Origin: JBDTMT01 sp033764095 | GTDB taxonomy: Bacteria; Desulfobacterota; Binatia; HRBIN30; CADEER01 | NCBI GenBank assembly: GCA_033764095.1 | Contig: JANRJF010000024.1 | Span: forward strand, 1-57,259 | Direction of reading: 5' to 3' | Length of the DNA stretch: 57,259 bases | Shown here: piece after piece, positions 33,884-40,561 of the stretch | How the letters are laid out: each line of letters begins with the position of its first letter | Numbering within the stretch: the stretch's first letter is position 1 | The notes under the pieces: generated by a model | Database searches by the model: none | What the model saw: the letters and a program-made list of their open reading frames with translations, nothing else | Told to the model about the DNA's origin: nothing | Program-made: the position numbers and the translations under genes

Positions 33884-33995
33884 CCGCGCCGTCTCGAGCA
33901 CCCGGATCCGGAAGCGGCGCCTCACGGCGTTGCGACAGAAGAGGTCGTATGGCTCGAACGGGTTCAACCAAACGGGTCACCTGAGGATGCGTCCC

Positions 33996-34586
33996 TCAGC
34001 TCCCCAGGCCGATGAGCTGCCCGACCGCCTGGAGCGGGCCGGGGCGCGCCGCGGCGCGGCGCCGCTCGGCCATCTGTGCGCCGATCTCGCGCAGCGTCTC
34101 GCGGTCCAGCAGCTTGCGGGCCCGCGGGAAGAGCTCGCTGCGCTCCTCGTCGATGTGGTGCGTCACCAGTTCCTTCAGCACTTTGGCGCGCGCCGCGAAG
34201 ACGTCGGGCTCGTGTTGGGCCTGCTTCACCTCGGGCAGCACGAGGTCGACCGTGTGGTGCTCCTCGGTGGCCTCGTGGAACATCTGCCGATCGCGCTTGC
34301 TCTGCGCCGCCTCGCGGAACGCCGGATAGAAGAGCGCTTCTTCCAGTTCGGTGTGCTGCTTGAGCAGCGCCTCGGTTTGCGCCAGCAGCGACTGGCGCCG
34401 CGCCGTGCCCTGTGCCGCCTGCAGCCCGCTGAGCAGCGACTGCAGCTTGCGGTGATCGCGGGTCAGGAACGCGATCGCGTCGTTGGCTGGTGCGGTGGTC
34501 TTGCGACGCGGCGGCTTGCGCTTCCTGTCGCGCGTGCGCGCCGTCGTGCTCTGCTTCGTTCTCGCCTTGCTGCGCTGCGTGGCCAT
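33996..34586 (-). CDS. Hemerythrin-like protein with basic N-terminal tail
   Basis: A 196-residue protein, ATG at 34586 with GGGAGGG upstream. The first 36 residues are Arg/Lys/Thr-rich (RSKARTKQSTTARTRDRKRK), a nucleic-acid-binding or disordered tail. The rest is an HHE-type four-helix bundle: LTRDHRKLQSLL, KQHTELEEALFYPAF, EATEEHHTVDLVL and TLVTHHIDEERSELFP-like segments with His/Glu spacing for a metal pair. A very good sigma-54-type promoter lies 38 bp upstream, which supports stress or growth-phase control. The basic tail is unusual for the family and could place the metal site on DNA. Confidence 0.82.
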   Translation of the reverse strand: MATQRSKARTKQSTTARTRDRKRKPPRRKTTAPANDAIAFLTRDHRKLQSLLSGLQAAQGTARRQSLLAQTEALLKQHTELEEALFYPAFREAAQSKRDRQMFHEATEEHHTVDLVLPEVKQAQHEPDVFAARAKVLKELVTHHIDEERSELFPRARKLLDRETLREIGAQMAERRRAAARPGPLQAVGQLIGLGS

Positions 34587-34623
34587 TCGGCAATTCCCTC
34601 CCAATGATTTGCGCGGTCTGCGG

Positions 34624-34639
34624 TGCAGCGCGCGTGCCA
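34624..34639 (-). promoter_or_regulatory. Putative sigma-54 promoter upstream of hemerythrin-type gene
   Basis: The minus-strand sequence TGGCACG-CGCG-CTGCA matches the -24 element perfectly and the -12 element with one change. The predicted transcript starts near 34613, leaving a 27-base leader that contains the ribosome site. Confidence 0.6.
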
Positions 34640-34769
34640 ACGTCACGAGGATGCGTGGAGGGTCGTCGGCGGGTGAGACGCGGCACACGGCGGTAAGGTT
34701 GACGTGCCTCGCCGGGTAAGATTCACCGCCGCGCCGCGCGCCGCGCACGCGCGGTGGAAGAATCTCGAT

Positions 34770-35882
34770 TCAGTCGCCGAGAAATTCGCCGAGCACGGCG
34801 AGCGAGGGAATGTGATCGCAGAGGATCTTCAGCGTCACCAACAGCGGCATCGCCAGCAGCGCGCCGGCGATGCCCCAGATCCAGCCCCAGAAGATGAGGC
34901 CGAGAATCACCACCACCGGATTGAGCGTGAAGCGGCGCGACAGGATGAGCGGCGTGAGGAACGAGCCCTCGAGAATGTGCCACGCCAGATAGGCGCCCGG
35001 CGCGGCGAGCGCGGCGCCGAGCGAGTCGAAGGTCAACATCGCCGCGGCGAAGACGATGCCGATGCCGGCCAACGGCCCGATGAACGGGACGAAGTTGAGC
35101 ACCGCGGCGAGCGCGCCCCACAGCAGCGGGTTGGGCATGCCGATCGCCCACATCGACGCGCCGACCGCGACGCCGAACCCGGCGTTGATCAGGCTGACGG
35201 TGAACAGATAGGCGGAGACGCTCTCCTGGATCTCGCGCGACATCGCCACCGCCACTTTGCGATCGCGCAGGCGCGGCAGGACGCCGACCAGCTTGCGCAG
35301 GAAGAGGTCTCCGGAGGCGAGCAGGAAGTAGGCGAGAATCAGCACCAGGCCGGCGGCAGCGACCACGTTCCAGGTGCCGAACAGCAGCAGCTCGCCGAGG
35401 CCGGGGCCCTGCACCGCGACCACCGTCGGGGCCTCGCCAACGGTGGTCAGCTGCTCGACCCGGCTGGTCGCCTGGCCGAGGTCCTGCACCGCGTCCTTGA
35501 CGATGCGCACCTTGGCCTCGATGCGGCGCAACGCCTGTGGCGCCGCCTGCACCCAGGTGGTCGCCGGACCGCTCAGCGTGTAGACGCCCCACGCCACCGC
35601 CGCCGCCAGCGCGGCGAGGACCAGCGCCGCGCCGACGCCGTCGGGAATGCGCGCCCGGCGCAACCCGCGCACGATCGGCGCCAGGATGAAGCTGGTGATG
35701 ATCGCCAGGACGATCGGCAGGACGAGGACGCGGGCGAGATACAGCGTGTAGAGAACGGCCAGGACGAACAGGCCGATCAACGCCACGCTGCTCGGGCTCG
35801 GCGCCGGCGGCGGCGCCTCGGCCGCCGCGACGTCGTCCGCCGGCGGACGACGCGCGACGCCGGAGAGCTGCACCGGTTCCAC
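34770..35882 (-). CDS. AI-2E/PerM-family transporter
   Basis: A 370-residue membrane protein from GTG 35882. Seven or eight hydrophobic helices are arranged as in the AI-2E family: a helical pair near residues 35-75, a soluble segment of about 90 residues, then a C-terminal block with LNFVPFIGPLAGIGI and LTPLILSRRFTLNPVVVI, both strongly conserved in the family. Members export small molecules or exchange ions. The family name derives from AI-2 export in one member, and no quorum-sensing gene is here. The gene begins 4 bp after the YtxH-type stop, so it is the last gene of the stress operon. Confidence 0.9.
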   Translation of the reverse strand: MEPVQLSGVARRPPADDVAAAEAPPPAPSPSSVALIGLFVLAVLYTLYLARVLVLPIVLAIITSFILAPIVRGLRRARIPDGVGAALVLAALAAAVAWGVYTLSGPATTWVQAAPQALRRIEAKVRIVKDAVQDLGQATSRVEQLTTVGEAPTVVAVQGPGLGELLLFGTWNVVAAAGLVLILAYFLLASGDLFLRKLVGVLPRLRDRKVAVAMSREIQESVSAYLFTVSLINAGFGVAVGASMWAIGMPNPLLWGALAAVLNFVPFIGPLAGIGIVFAAAMLTFDSLGAALAAPGAYLAWHILEGSFLTPLILSRRFTLNPVVVILGLIFWGWIWGIAGALLAMPLLVTLKILCDHIPSLAVLGEFLGD

Positions 35883-35886
35883 CGCG

Positions 35887-36219
35887 TCAGCGCGCCGGTT
35901 CGGCCGCCGCGCTGACCGCGTCGGCCGCCTGTTCGGCGGCGGCGCCGACGCGGTCCTTCAGATCGGCGGCGCGCTCGCCGATCTCCTCGCGCAGCTCGCG
36001 CCCGCTGGTCGGCGCCAGCAACAGCGCCAACCCCGCGCCGACCAGCAGCCCGGCACCGAACAGCGCCATGCCGGGCAACAGGTCGCCGCCGCGCGACTGG
36101 CGCTGCAACCCGGCCAGCTTGATCAGGTCGTCAGTGGTGGTGGGGATGTGCCGGCTCAGCTCCGGCAGATGTCGCGCCACCTCGGGCAGGTGGCGGGCGA
36201 GCTCCTTGGCGAAATCCAT
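35887..36219 (-). CDS. YtxH-like membrane-anchored stress protein
   Basis: A 110-residue protein. A polar N-terminal part with the near-repeat RHLPEVARHLPELSRHIP is followed by one membrane helix (MALFGAGLLVGAGLALLLAP) and the diagnostic TSGRELREEIGERAADLKDR segment, then an Ala-rich coiled coil. YtxH-type proteins are small membrane-anchored stress proteins. The ATG at 36219 has AGGAG eight bases upstream. It is followed after 4 bp by the AI-2E gene and preceded by a long hairpin at 36257-36336. Confidence 0.82.
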   Translation of the reverse strand: MDFAKELARHLPEVARHLPELSRHIPTTTDDLIKLAGLQRQSRGGDLLPGMALFGAGLLVGAGLALLLAPTSGRELREEIGERAADLKDRVGAAAEQAADAVSAAAEPAR

Positions 36220-36256
36220 CGTCTCTCTCCTCTCGGTTGTGTCGCGAATCGGTTTC

Positions 36257-36336
36257 GCGGTGGACCGGAGGTGCGGAGGTGGGGCCCTCTCAACACCGCA
36301 TCCCACCTCCGCACCTCCGCACCTCCCGTCCACCGC
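36257..36336. repeat. Hairpin with tandem-repeat arms, GGAGGTGC unit
   Basis: The left arm (36257-36283) and right arm (36302-36336) are inverted copies; the right arm has one extra GGAGGTGC-type unit. Both arms end in GCGGTGGAC. It lies between two minus-strand genes of the stress block and may limit read-through or set mRNA processing. Confidence 0.8.
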
Positions 36337-36343
36337 GCTGCGG

Positions 36344-36667
36344 TCACTCGTCGGGTTTCGCGGCCAGCGCCCCGACCACCTGGCCGAGCACGCGTTCGGC
36401 GGCCAGGCGGCCGCCAATCGCCAGCGCGAGGCGCAGGACAGGGCTCGGGAGCCCGCCACCCAGCACGCACCCGACGCCGGCGGCGACGGCGATGGTGGCG
36501 TAGGGCTGCGCGTCCAGCCGGGCGCGCAGATAGCGGCGCCAGCCGGCGACGGCGCGCGTGGTGTGCTCGCCGAGCGCCGCCAGATCGCCGCGCAGCCGCG
36601 CGGTGTCGTCGAGCAGCTCGCGCGCGTTGGGCGCGGCATGGCCGTTGGTGCGGCGTTCGGTGGCCAT
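36344..36667 (-). CDS. Small membrane protein, DUF883-like tail
   Basis: A 107-residue protein, ATG at 36667. The N-terminal half is polar and helical (ARELLDDTARLRGDLAALGE). The middle ARLDAQPYATIAVAAGVGCVLGGG matches the xxxPxxxxAxAAGxGxxxG pattern of YqjD/ElaB (DUF883) tail anchors, and another hydrophobic helix follows. It is 4 bp after the YqjD-type gene, so the two are probably co-transcribed. The function is unknown beyond membrane attachment. Confidence 0.65.
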   Translation of the reverse strand: MATERRTNGHAAPNARELLDDTARLRGDLAALGEHTTRAVAGWRRYLRARLDAQPYATIAVAAGVGCVLGGGLPSPVLRLALAIGGRLAAERVLGQVVGALAAKPDE

Positions 36668-36671
36668 CGCC

Positions 36672-36893
36672 CTACACCCGCCGCAACAGGCGGCCGAACA
36701 GGAAGCCGGCGGCCACCGCCGCGCCGACGGCGACGAACGGACGCTCGCGCACGAATGCGCGCAGTCGCTTGTCGGCGTCGGCAAGGTCGTCGCGCAGAGC
36801 GTCGAGCCGCTCCTGCAACGCGTCGAGATCCGCGCGTGTCTCTCCGGCGTGTGCCGCCGGCTCGTCGTTCACCCTGGCGGGCGTGATGGCCAT
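36672..36893 (-). CDS. YqjD/ElaB (DUF883)-type membrane anchor protein
   Basis: A 73-residue protein. A charged coiled-coil helix (LDALQERLDALRDDLADADK) leads into RERPFVAVGAAVAAGFLFGR and LLRRV, the classic DUF883 C-terminal tail anchor. Some Enterobacterial members bind ribosomes at the inner membrane in stationary phase; whether this one does is unknown. It is followed after 4 bp by another member-like gene. Confidence 0.85.
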   Translation of the reverse strand: MAITPARVNDEPAAHAGETRADLDALQERLDALRDDLADADKRLRAFVRERPFVAVGAAVAAGFLFGRLLRRV

Positions 36894-36929
36894 GATGCGT
36901 TCCTCCTGTTGTGCAGACCCGGGCGCGCC

Positions 36930-37133
36930 TCAACGGCGGCCGAGCCAGATCCCGGCGAGCAGGCCGGCGGCCAGCCATGGCAACGGATGGTCGCTGAGCT
37001 CAGCACCGATCCGCTCGCCGACGGCGAACGGACGCTGCAGGGCGCGGCGCAGATCGCGCAGCGCCAGCTCGAGCTCGCGCTCGTGCGACTCGACGCTGGC
37101 GATCAGCTCGCGCCGTTCGGCCTCGCCATTCAT
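36930..37133 (-). CDS. Small tail-anchored protein of the stress operon
   Basis: A 67-residue protein, ATG at 37133 overlapping the previous stop as ATGA. An N-terminal charged helix (ERRELIASVESHERELELAL) is followed by PFAVGERIGAELSDHPLPWL and a membrane segment AAGLLAGIWLGRR. It resembles the YqjD-type neighbours in layout but lacks the exact tail motif. The 4-bp overlap implies translational coupling to the holin-like gene. Confidence 0.72.
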   Translation of the reverse strand: MNGEAERRELIASVESHERELELALRDLRRALQRPFAVGERIGAELSDHPLPWLAAGLLAGIWLGRR

Positions 37134-37561
37134 GCGCGCCGCGTTTCGATCAAGGGCCGGCGCATGCCCGGCATCGCCAGCTCGTCGAGGTCGCGTGCGC
37201 GCCGCACGCCGGCGGCGACCAGCAGCGCGCCGGCGGCGAGACTGGCAAGCCCGGCGGCGGCCAGCGCCGCCGGCAGCGTCACGTAGGGCGCCGCCCAGAT
37301 CACCGCCGCGGCGAGCACCGCGAACCACGCGCCGCTCAGGCATACCGCGCCGACCGCCACCAGCGCTGCGGCGCGCAGGCTGGTCGCCGCGAGCTGCGCC
37401 AGATCGAAGCGCGCCAGGTCGACGCGGTCCAGCACGACGCGCTGCCCGGCCTCGAACAGCCGGATGAAGGCGTCGGTGATGGTCGGCTCCCCGCGCTCGC
37501 CGCCCGGCGAATGGGGGTGGTGGGGGCGGGTGCCCGCCCCCACGCCATTAGTCGACGGCAT
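37130..37561 (-). CDS. Holin-superfamily-III-like membrane protein
   Basis: Up to 143 residues. The core has an amphipathic helix (RVVLDRVDLARFDLAQLAAT) and two membrane helices (AAALVAVGAVCLSGAWFAVL and a second after YVTLPAALAAAGLASLAAG), the pattern of the actinobacterial/proteobacterial phage-holin-family III (DUF1469). Such proteins are chromosomal and not phage lysis genes. The only start found is the ATG at 37561, which overlaps the lipoprotein stop by 14 bp and forces translation through a strong hairpin (37520-37543). The true start may therefore be non-standard and lie further in. Confidence 0.7.
   Translation of the reverse strand: MPSTNGVGAGTRPHHPHSPGGERGEPTITDAFIRLFEAGQRVVLDRVDLARFDLAQLAATSLRAAALVAVGAVCLSGAWFAVLAAAVIWAAPYVTLPAALAAAGLASLAAGALLVAAGVRRARDLDELAMPGMRRPLIETRRA
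37520..37543. terminator. GC palindrome just after the lipoprotein gene
   Basis: GTGGGGGCGGG and CCCGCCCCCAC form an almost loopless palindrome 5 bp downstream of the lipoprotein stop. It lies inside the 5' end of the holin-like frame. It could end the short two-gene transcript or act as a regulated barrier. Confidence 0.5.
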
Positions 37562-37733
37562 CCTTCACCTTGTCGCCGGCATCCTCGATCTTGTCGCCGG
37601 CCTTCTCGGCGGCGCGGTCGATCTCCTTGCCGGCGCGTTCGGCTGGGCCCTCGTGCTCGCAGGCGCTGATACTCAGTGCCGCGGCCGTCAGCCACAGCGC
37701 CGCCATCAGGCGGCCAATCTGGTGTCCCCGCAT
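37548..37733 (-). CDS. Small entericidin-like lipoprotein
   Basis: A 61-residue protein. The signal sequence ends in the lipobox LSISAC, so the mature chain starts at Cys25 and is only 37 residues. It consists of charged heptads (GKEIDRAAEKAGDKIEDAGD) that should form one amphipathic helix. The ATG at 37733 has GGGAGGAG upstream. Such proteins are osmotic or stationary-phase membrane stress proteins. It follows the DUF1328 gene by 44 bp and shares its promoter. Confidence 0.8.
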   Translation of the reverse strand: MRGHQIGRLMAALWLTAAALSISACEHEGPAERAGKEIDRAAEKAGDKIEDAGDKVKDAVD

Positions 37734-37777
37734 GTCTCCTCCCGTGTGGTTGTGTGGGGCTGGGCGTGCTGCCGCCG

Positions 37778-37954
37778 TTACAGCGGCGGACGACCGCGAC
37801 CGACCACTCCCATGATCAGCGAGACCAGGAAGATGATCAGGAACAGGCCGAAGAGGACCTGTGCGATGCTCGACGCCGCACCGGCAACGCCGCCGAAACC
37901 GAGCAGGCCGGCGATCAACGCGACGACGAGAAAAACCAGGCTGTAGTACAACAT
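37778..37954 (-). CDS. DUF1328 (YtjA-type) small membrane protein
   Basis: A 58-residue protein read by hand. It is almost entirely two membrane helices: MLYYSLVFLVVALIAGLLGF and AQVLFGLFLIIFLVSLIMGV, joined by GGVAGAASSI and ending GRGRPPL. This is the full DUF1328 pattern, including the GF-G-AG-A turn. The ATG at 37954 has AAGGAGG eight bases upstream. It is the first gene of the stress operon, directly behind a very good sigma-54-type promoter. These proteins are stress-induced in many proteobacteria; their function is unknown. Confidence 0.92.
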   Translation of the reverse strand: MLYYSLVFLVVALIAGLLGFGGVAGAASSIAQVLFGLFLIIFLVSLIMGVVGRGRPPL

Positions 37955-37983
37955 CGGGTCGTTCCTCCTTTGCCTCGGGAGAG

Positions 37984-37999
37984 AGCAACCCCTTTGCCA
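37984..37999 (-). promoter_or_regulatory. Putative sigma-54 promoter of the stress operon
   Basis: The minus-strand sequence TGGCAAA-GGGG-TTGCT has a perfect -12 element and correct spacing. The predicted start near 37973 leaves a 19-base leader holding the ribosome site of the DUF1328 gene. It would drive up to eight genes down to AI-2E, subject to the internal hairpins. Confidence 0.6.
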
Positions 38000-38091
38000 A
38001 CCCGCGATTGGCGTTGTGGCGCCTGCGTTCTCGGTGGCGCGCGCGGGCTGCCGGTAAAAGTTACAGCCGGGTTGGAAAGACGGGAAACAAG

Positions 38092-38149
38092 CTCACAGGG
38101 AGACACGGAGATCAGATGTTTACTCCGTGCCTCCACGCCTCCGTGTGAG
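38092..38149. repeat. Hairpin with tandem-repeat arms, CACGGAG unit
   Basis: The left arm 38092-38110 and right arm 38123-38149 are inverted copies; the right has one extra CACGGAGG-type unit. It begins about 90 bp upstream of the stress-operon promoter and ends 2 bp before the MmcQ stop, so it may be the end of that transcript. Confidence 0.75.
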
Positions 38150-38151
38150 TC

Positions 38152-38601
38152 TCAGGCTTTACGTCGCCCGCGCTTGGTGGGCGGCTTGGCCTTCACAGTC
38201 GCCGGCTTCGCATCGGCAGCCGCGACCAGGCTGCGCGAGGCCGTCATGCGCCAGGCGTCGGCGAGAAAGTCGGCCACCTCCTCCCAGTCCACCACCCGGC
38301 CGTCGACGCGGATGCCAATCCAGCCGCTCGGCCCGACGTAGGGTGGGCGGAAGAAGCGTTCCGGTTCGGCCTCGACCAGCATCTCATGCACGCCCGGCGG
38401 CGCTTTGCAGAGGATCGCGATACGCCCGTCGCCGTGGTGGTTGTCGCTGAACATGGCGAACATCTTCTCCGCCTTGCCGACGCGAAAGGTCGCCTCGCCC
38501 CAGGCGAGCTTCTCCGAGGTCTCCGGCAGGCGCGCGACCAGCGCGCGAATGCGGTCGAGCAGCTCCGGCCGCGTCACCGGGTGCAGCGGGTGCTTGCTCA
38601 C
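38152..38601 (-). CDS. MmcQ/YjbR-family protein
   Basis: A 149-residue protein from GTG 38601, overlapping the upstream VOC stop by 4 bp. The fold is a small alpha/beta CyaY-like domain: LPETSEKLAWGEATFRVGKAE-type start, KMFAMFSD and a C-terminal GWIGIRVDGRVVDWEEVADFL. The family is often called DNA-binding, without firm biochemical proof. A Lys/Ala/Pro-rich tail (KPATVKAKPPTKRGRRKA) is added here and may bind nucleic acid. Confidence 0.82.
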   Translation of the reverse strand: MSKHPLHPVTRPELLDRIRALVARLPETSEKLAWGEATFRVGKAEKMFAMFSDNHHGDGRIAILCKAPPGVHEMLVEAEPERFFRPPYVGPSGWIGIRVDGRVVDWEEVADFLADAWRMTASRSLVAAADAKPATVKAKPPTKRGRRKA

Positions 38602-38933
38602 GCGTACCCCGGCGCCGGCTGCCAGAGGCTGAAGCGCGTGCCCTGGTCGTCGCGGCAGTCCGCGCTCCACCCCGACGGCGACTCGCTCGGTGGGCTGGCG
38701 ACGCCGCCCAGCTCGCGCACCCGCGCCACCGCGGCGCCGATGTCGTCGACGCGAAACCACACCTGCGCGGTGTCGCCGGGGCCCTGCACCAGCCCGCCGG
38801 GCGGCGTGGTGTTCTCGATATGCGCGTAGTGCTCGCCGGCGGCGAGCTGCCAGCCGAACAGCCCACGGTAGAAGGCGCGCCCCTTCGCCAGATCCGCCAC
38901 CGGCAGCGTGAAATAGCCGAGCTGTCCCGCCAT
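38598..38933 (-). CDS. VOC-family (glyoxalase fold) protein
   Basis: A 111-residue protein, ATG at 38933. It has the VOC beta-alpha-beta-beta-beta layout twice in short form: FTLPVADLAKGRAFYRGLFG, then VWFRVDDIGAAVARVRELGG and a final FSLWQPA strand. Members are dioxygenases, isomerases or resistance proteins. The reaction cannot be set from sequence. The GTGA overlap with the next gene implies coupling. Confidence 0.82.
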   Translation of the reverse strand: MAGQLGYFTLPVADLAKGRAFYRGLFGWQLAAGEHYAHIENTTPPGGLVQGPGDTAQVWFRVDDIGAAVARVRELGGVASPPSESPSGWSADCRDDQGTRFSLWQPAPGYA

Positions 38934-38941
38934 GACGGACC

Positions 38942-39379
38942 TCACGACCCCTTCATCAGATCGCTGAAGCGGCGCTCGACTTCGTCGGTGGAGAGCGCCT
39001 CTTTGCGCGTGCTGATCATCCACCGGTGACCGAACGGATCGTGCAGCGTGCCGGTGCGGTCGCCGTAGAACTGGTCCTGCGCCGCCCGTTCGATCGTCGC
39101 GCCGGCGGCGGCGGCGCGCGCCATCACCGCGTCGACGTCGTCGACGCTGAGGTGCAGCATCACCGGCGTGCCGCCGAATGCCGTCGGGCTCTTCACGCCG
39201 TACTCGAGGTGCTCGTCGGAGAGAAAGAACGGCGCCGCGCCGATGCGCAGCTCGGCGTGCGCGATGCGGCCGCTCGGGTCGGCGAGGCGCATGGTCTGCA
39301 CCGCGCCGAAGGCCTGCGCGTAGAACTCCATCGCGCGCGCGGCGTCGCGGCAACACAGATACGGAACGATCGTGCTCAT
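38942..39379 (-). CDS. PhnB-like VOC-family protein
   Basis: A 145-residue protein beginning STIVPYLCCRDAARAMEFYA, the PhnB-like form of the VOC fold, and ending in DPFGHRWMISTRKEAL with the conserved final His-x-W strand. ATG at 39379. The two VOC proteins and the MmcQ protein form a tight three-gene set, probably with the upstream methyltransferase gene, 23 bp away. The function is not assigned. Confidence 0.85.
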   Translation of the reverse strand: MSTIVPYLCCRDAARAMEFYAQAFGAVQTMRLADPSGRIAHAELRIGAAPFFLSDEHLEYGVKSPTAFGGTPVMLHLSVDDVDAVMARAAAAGATIERAAQDQFYGDRTGTLHDPFGHRWMISTRKEALSTDEVERRFSDLMKGS

Positions 39380-39402
39380 CGCGTCCTCCTCTGCCGCGCC
39401 GG

Positions 39403-40434
39403 CTACTGCGCCGGGCGGGTCTCGATCAAGCTGAACGGTGACGGGGTGGGCAGGATGCGGCTGATTGCCAGACCAGCCGCATCGCAGAGGGCCCGGTACT
39501 GCGCCTCGGTGCGCTCGCAGCCACCGGTGGCGACCAGCATGTTGAGGTCGGTGCTGGCGATCAGCTGGTCGAGCGGCGAGCTCCCCGGCGTCGCCGGCAC
39601 GACGATCTCGACGATCACCAGGCGCGCCGCGCCCTGCAGCGCCGCGCGGCAGGCGCGCAGGATGGCGAGGCTGCGCTCGTCGTCCCAGTCGTGGATGACG
39701 CTCTTCAGCAGGTACACGTCACCGCCCTCCGGCACGGCGCGGAAGAAGTCGCCGCCGACGAAGCGGGTGCGAGCCGCGGTGCCGGCGCGCTCCGCCAGCG
39801 CCGCCGCGCCGGCGCCGCAGTGCGGCTGGTCGAAGACCACCCCGTGCAGCGCCGGATTGGCGGCGAGAATCGCCGGCAGCAGCGCGCCATGGCCGCCGCC
39901 GACGTCGACGACGGTGTGGGCGGCGGAGAAGTCATACGACGCCGCCACCAGGCCCGACAGCCGCGTGGTGAGCTCCTGCATCGAGCGGTCGAAGACGGCG
40001 AACTCGTCGGGATGGGCGGCGATCCACTCGAAGGCGTTCTGCCCGGCGATGAGCTGCGGCGCGCACTCGCCGGTGCGCACGCAGTCGCTCAGCCGCGCCC
40101 AGCTGTCCCACACCATGCGGCCGCCCATCAGCAGCGCCCAGGAGCGCACGGAATCGGGCGCGTCGCTGCGCAGGCAGGCGCCGAGCGGCGTGAGGGCGAA
40201 ATTGCCGTCGTCGGCCTGCGTGCACAGCCCGAGCGCCACCAGGGCGCGCAGCAGCCGGTGCGTCGCGCCTGGGTGCGCGGCGATCGCCGTCGCCACCGCC
40301 GCGCTCGGCCGCGCCGCGTCGCCGAGCGCGTCGGCGACGCCGAGTGCCGCCGCGGCGTGGATGGCCTGCGGGATCCACAGGCTGGAGATCATGCGCGAGA
40401 GCTGAATGGAGGGAGGGATCGCTTGGTCGGTCAT
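39403..40434 (-). CDS. O-methyltransferase, plant-type family 2
   Basis: A 343-residue enzyme. The N-terminal winged-helix dimerisation part (QAIHAAAALGVADALGD, then HRLLRALVALGLC) is followed by the SAM domain: VVDVGGGHGALLPAILA, FVGGDFFRAVPEGGDVYLLK and the catalytic-type VIHDWDDERSLAILR, where His serves as general base in related enzymes. This is the family of hydroxyneurosporene and antibiotic O-methyltransferases. The substrate is unknown, and no biosynthetic cluster surrounds it. Confidence 0.88.
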   Translation of the reverse strand: MTDQAIPPSIQLSRMISSLWIPQAIHAAAALGVADALGDAARPSAAVATAIAAHPGATHRLLRALVALGLCTQADDGNFALTPLGACLRSDAPDSVRSWALLMGGRMVWDSWARLSDCVRTGECAPQLIAGQNAFEWIAAHPDEFAVFDRSMQELTTRLSGLVAASYDFSAAHTVVDVGGGHGALLPAILAANPALHGVVFDQPHCGAGAAALAERAGTAARTRFVGGDFFRAVPEGGDVYLLKSVIHDWDDERSLAILRACRAALQGAARLVIVEIVVPATPGSSPLDQLIASTDLNMLVATGGCERTEAQYRALCDAAGLAISRILPTPSPFSLIETRPAQ

Positions 40435-40561
40435 GCGCCACTCATAGATCGGCGCGCGGGGGCGCGTCTTGGAGAAAAGTCCGTTCCTGTTCGCTCGGAG
40501 AACTACAAGGACACCAAGCCACCGAGGCTCAGTGCGGCTTGGGTGGTCCGGTGTTCCGGCG

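Noticed and set aside
37130..37561. A prophage lysis gene
   Set aside because: The holin-like family member sits in a chromosomal stress operon with no phage gene nearby.
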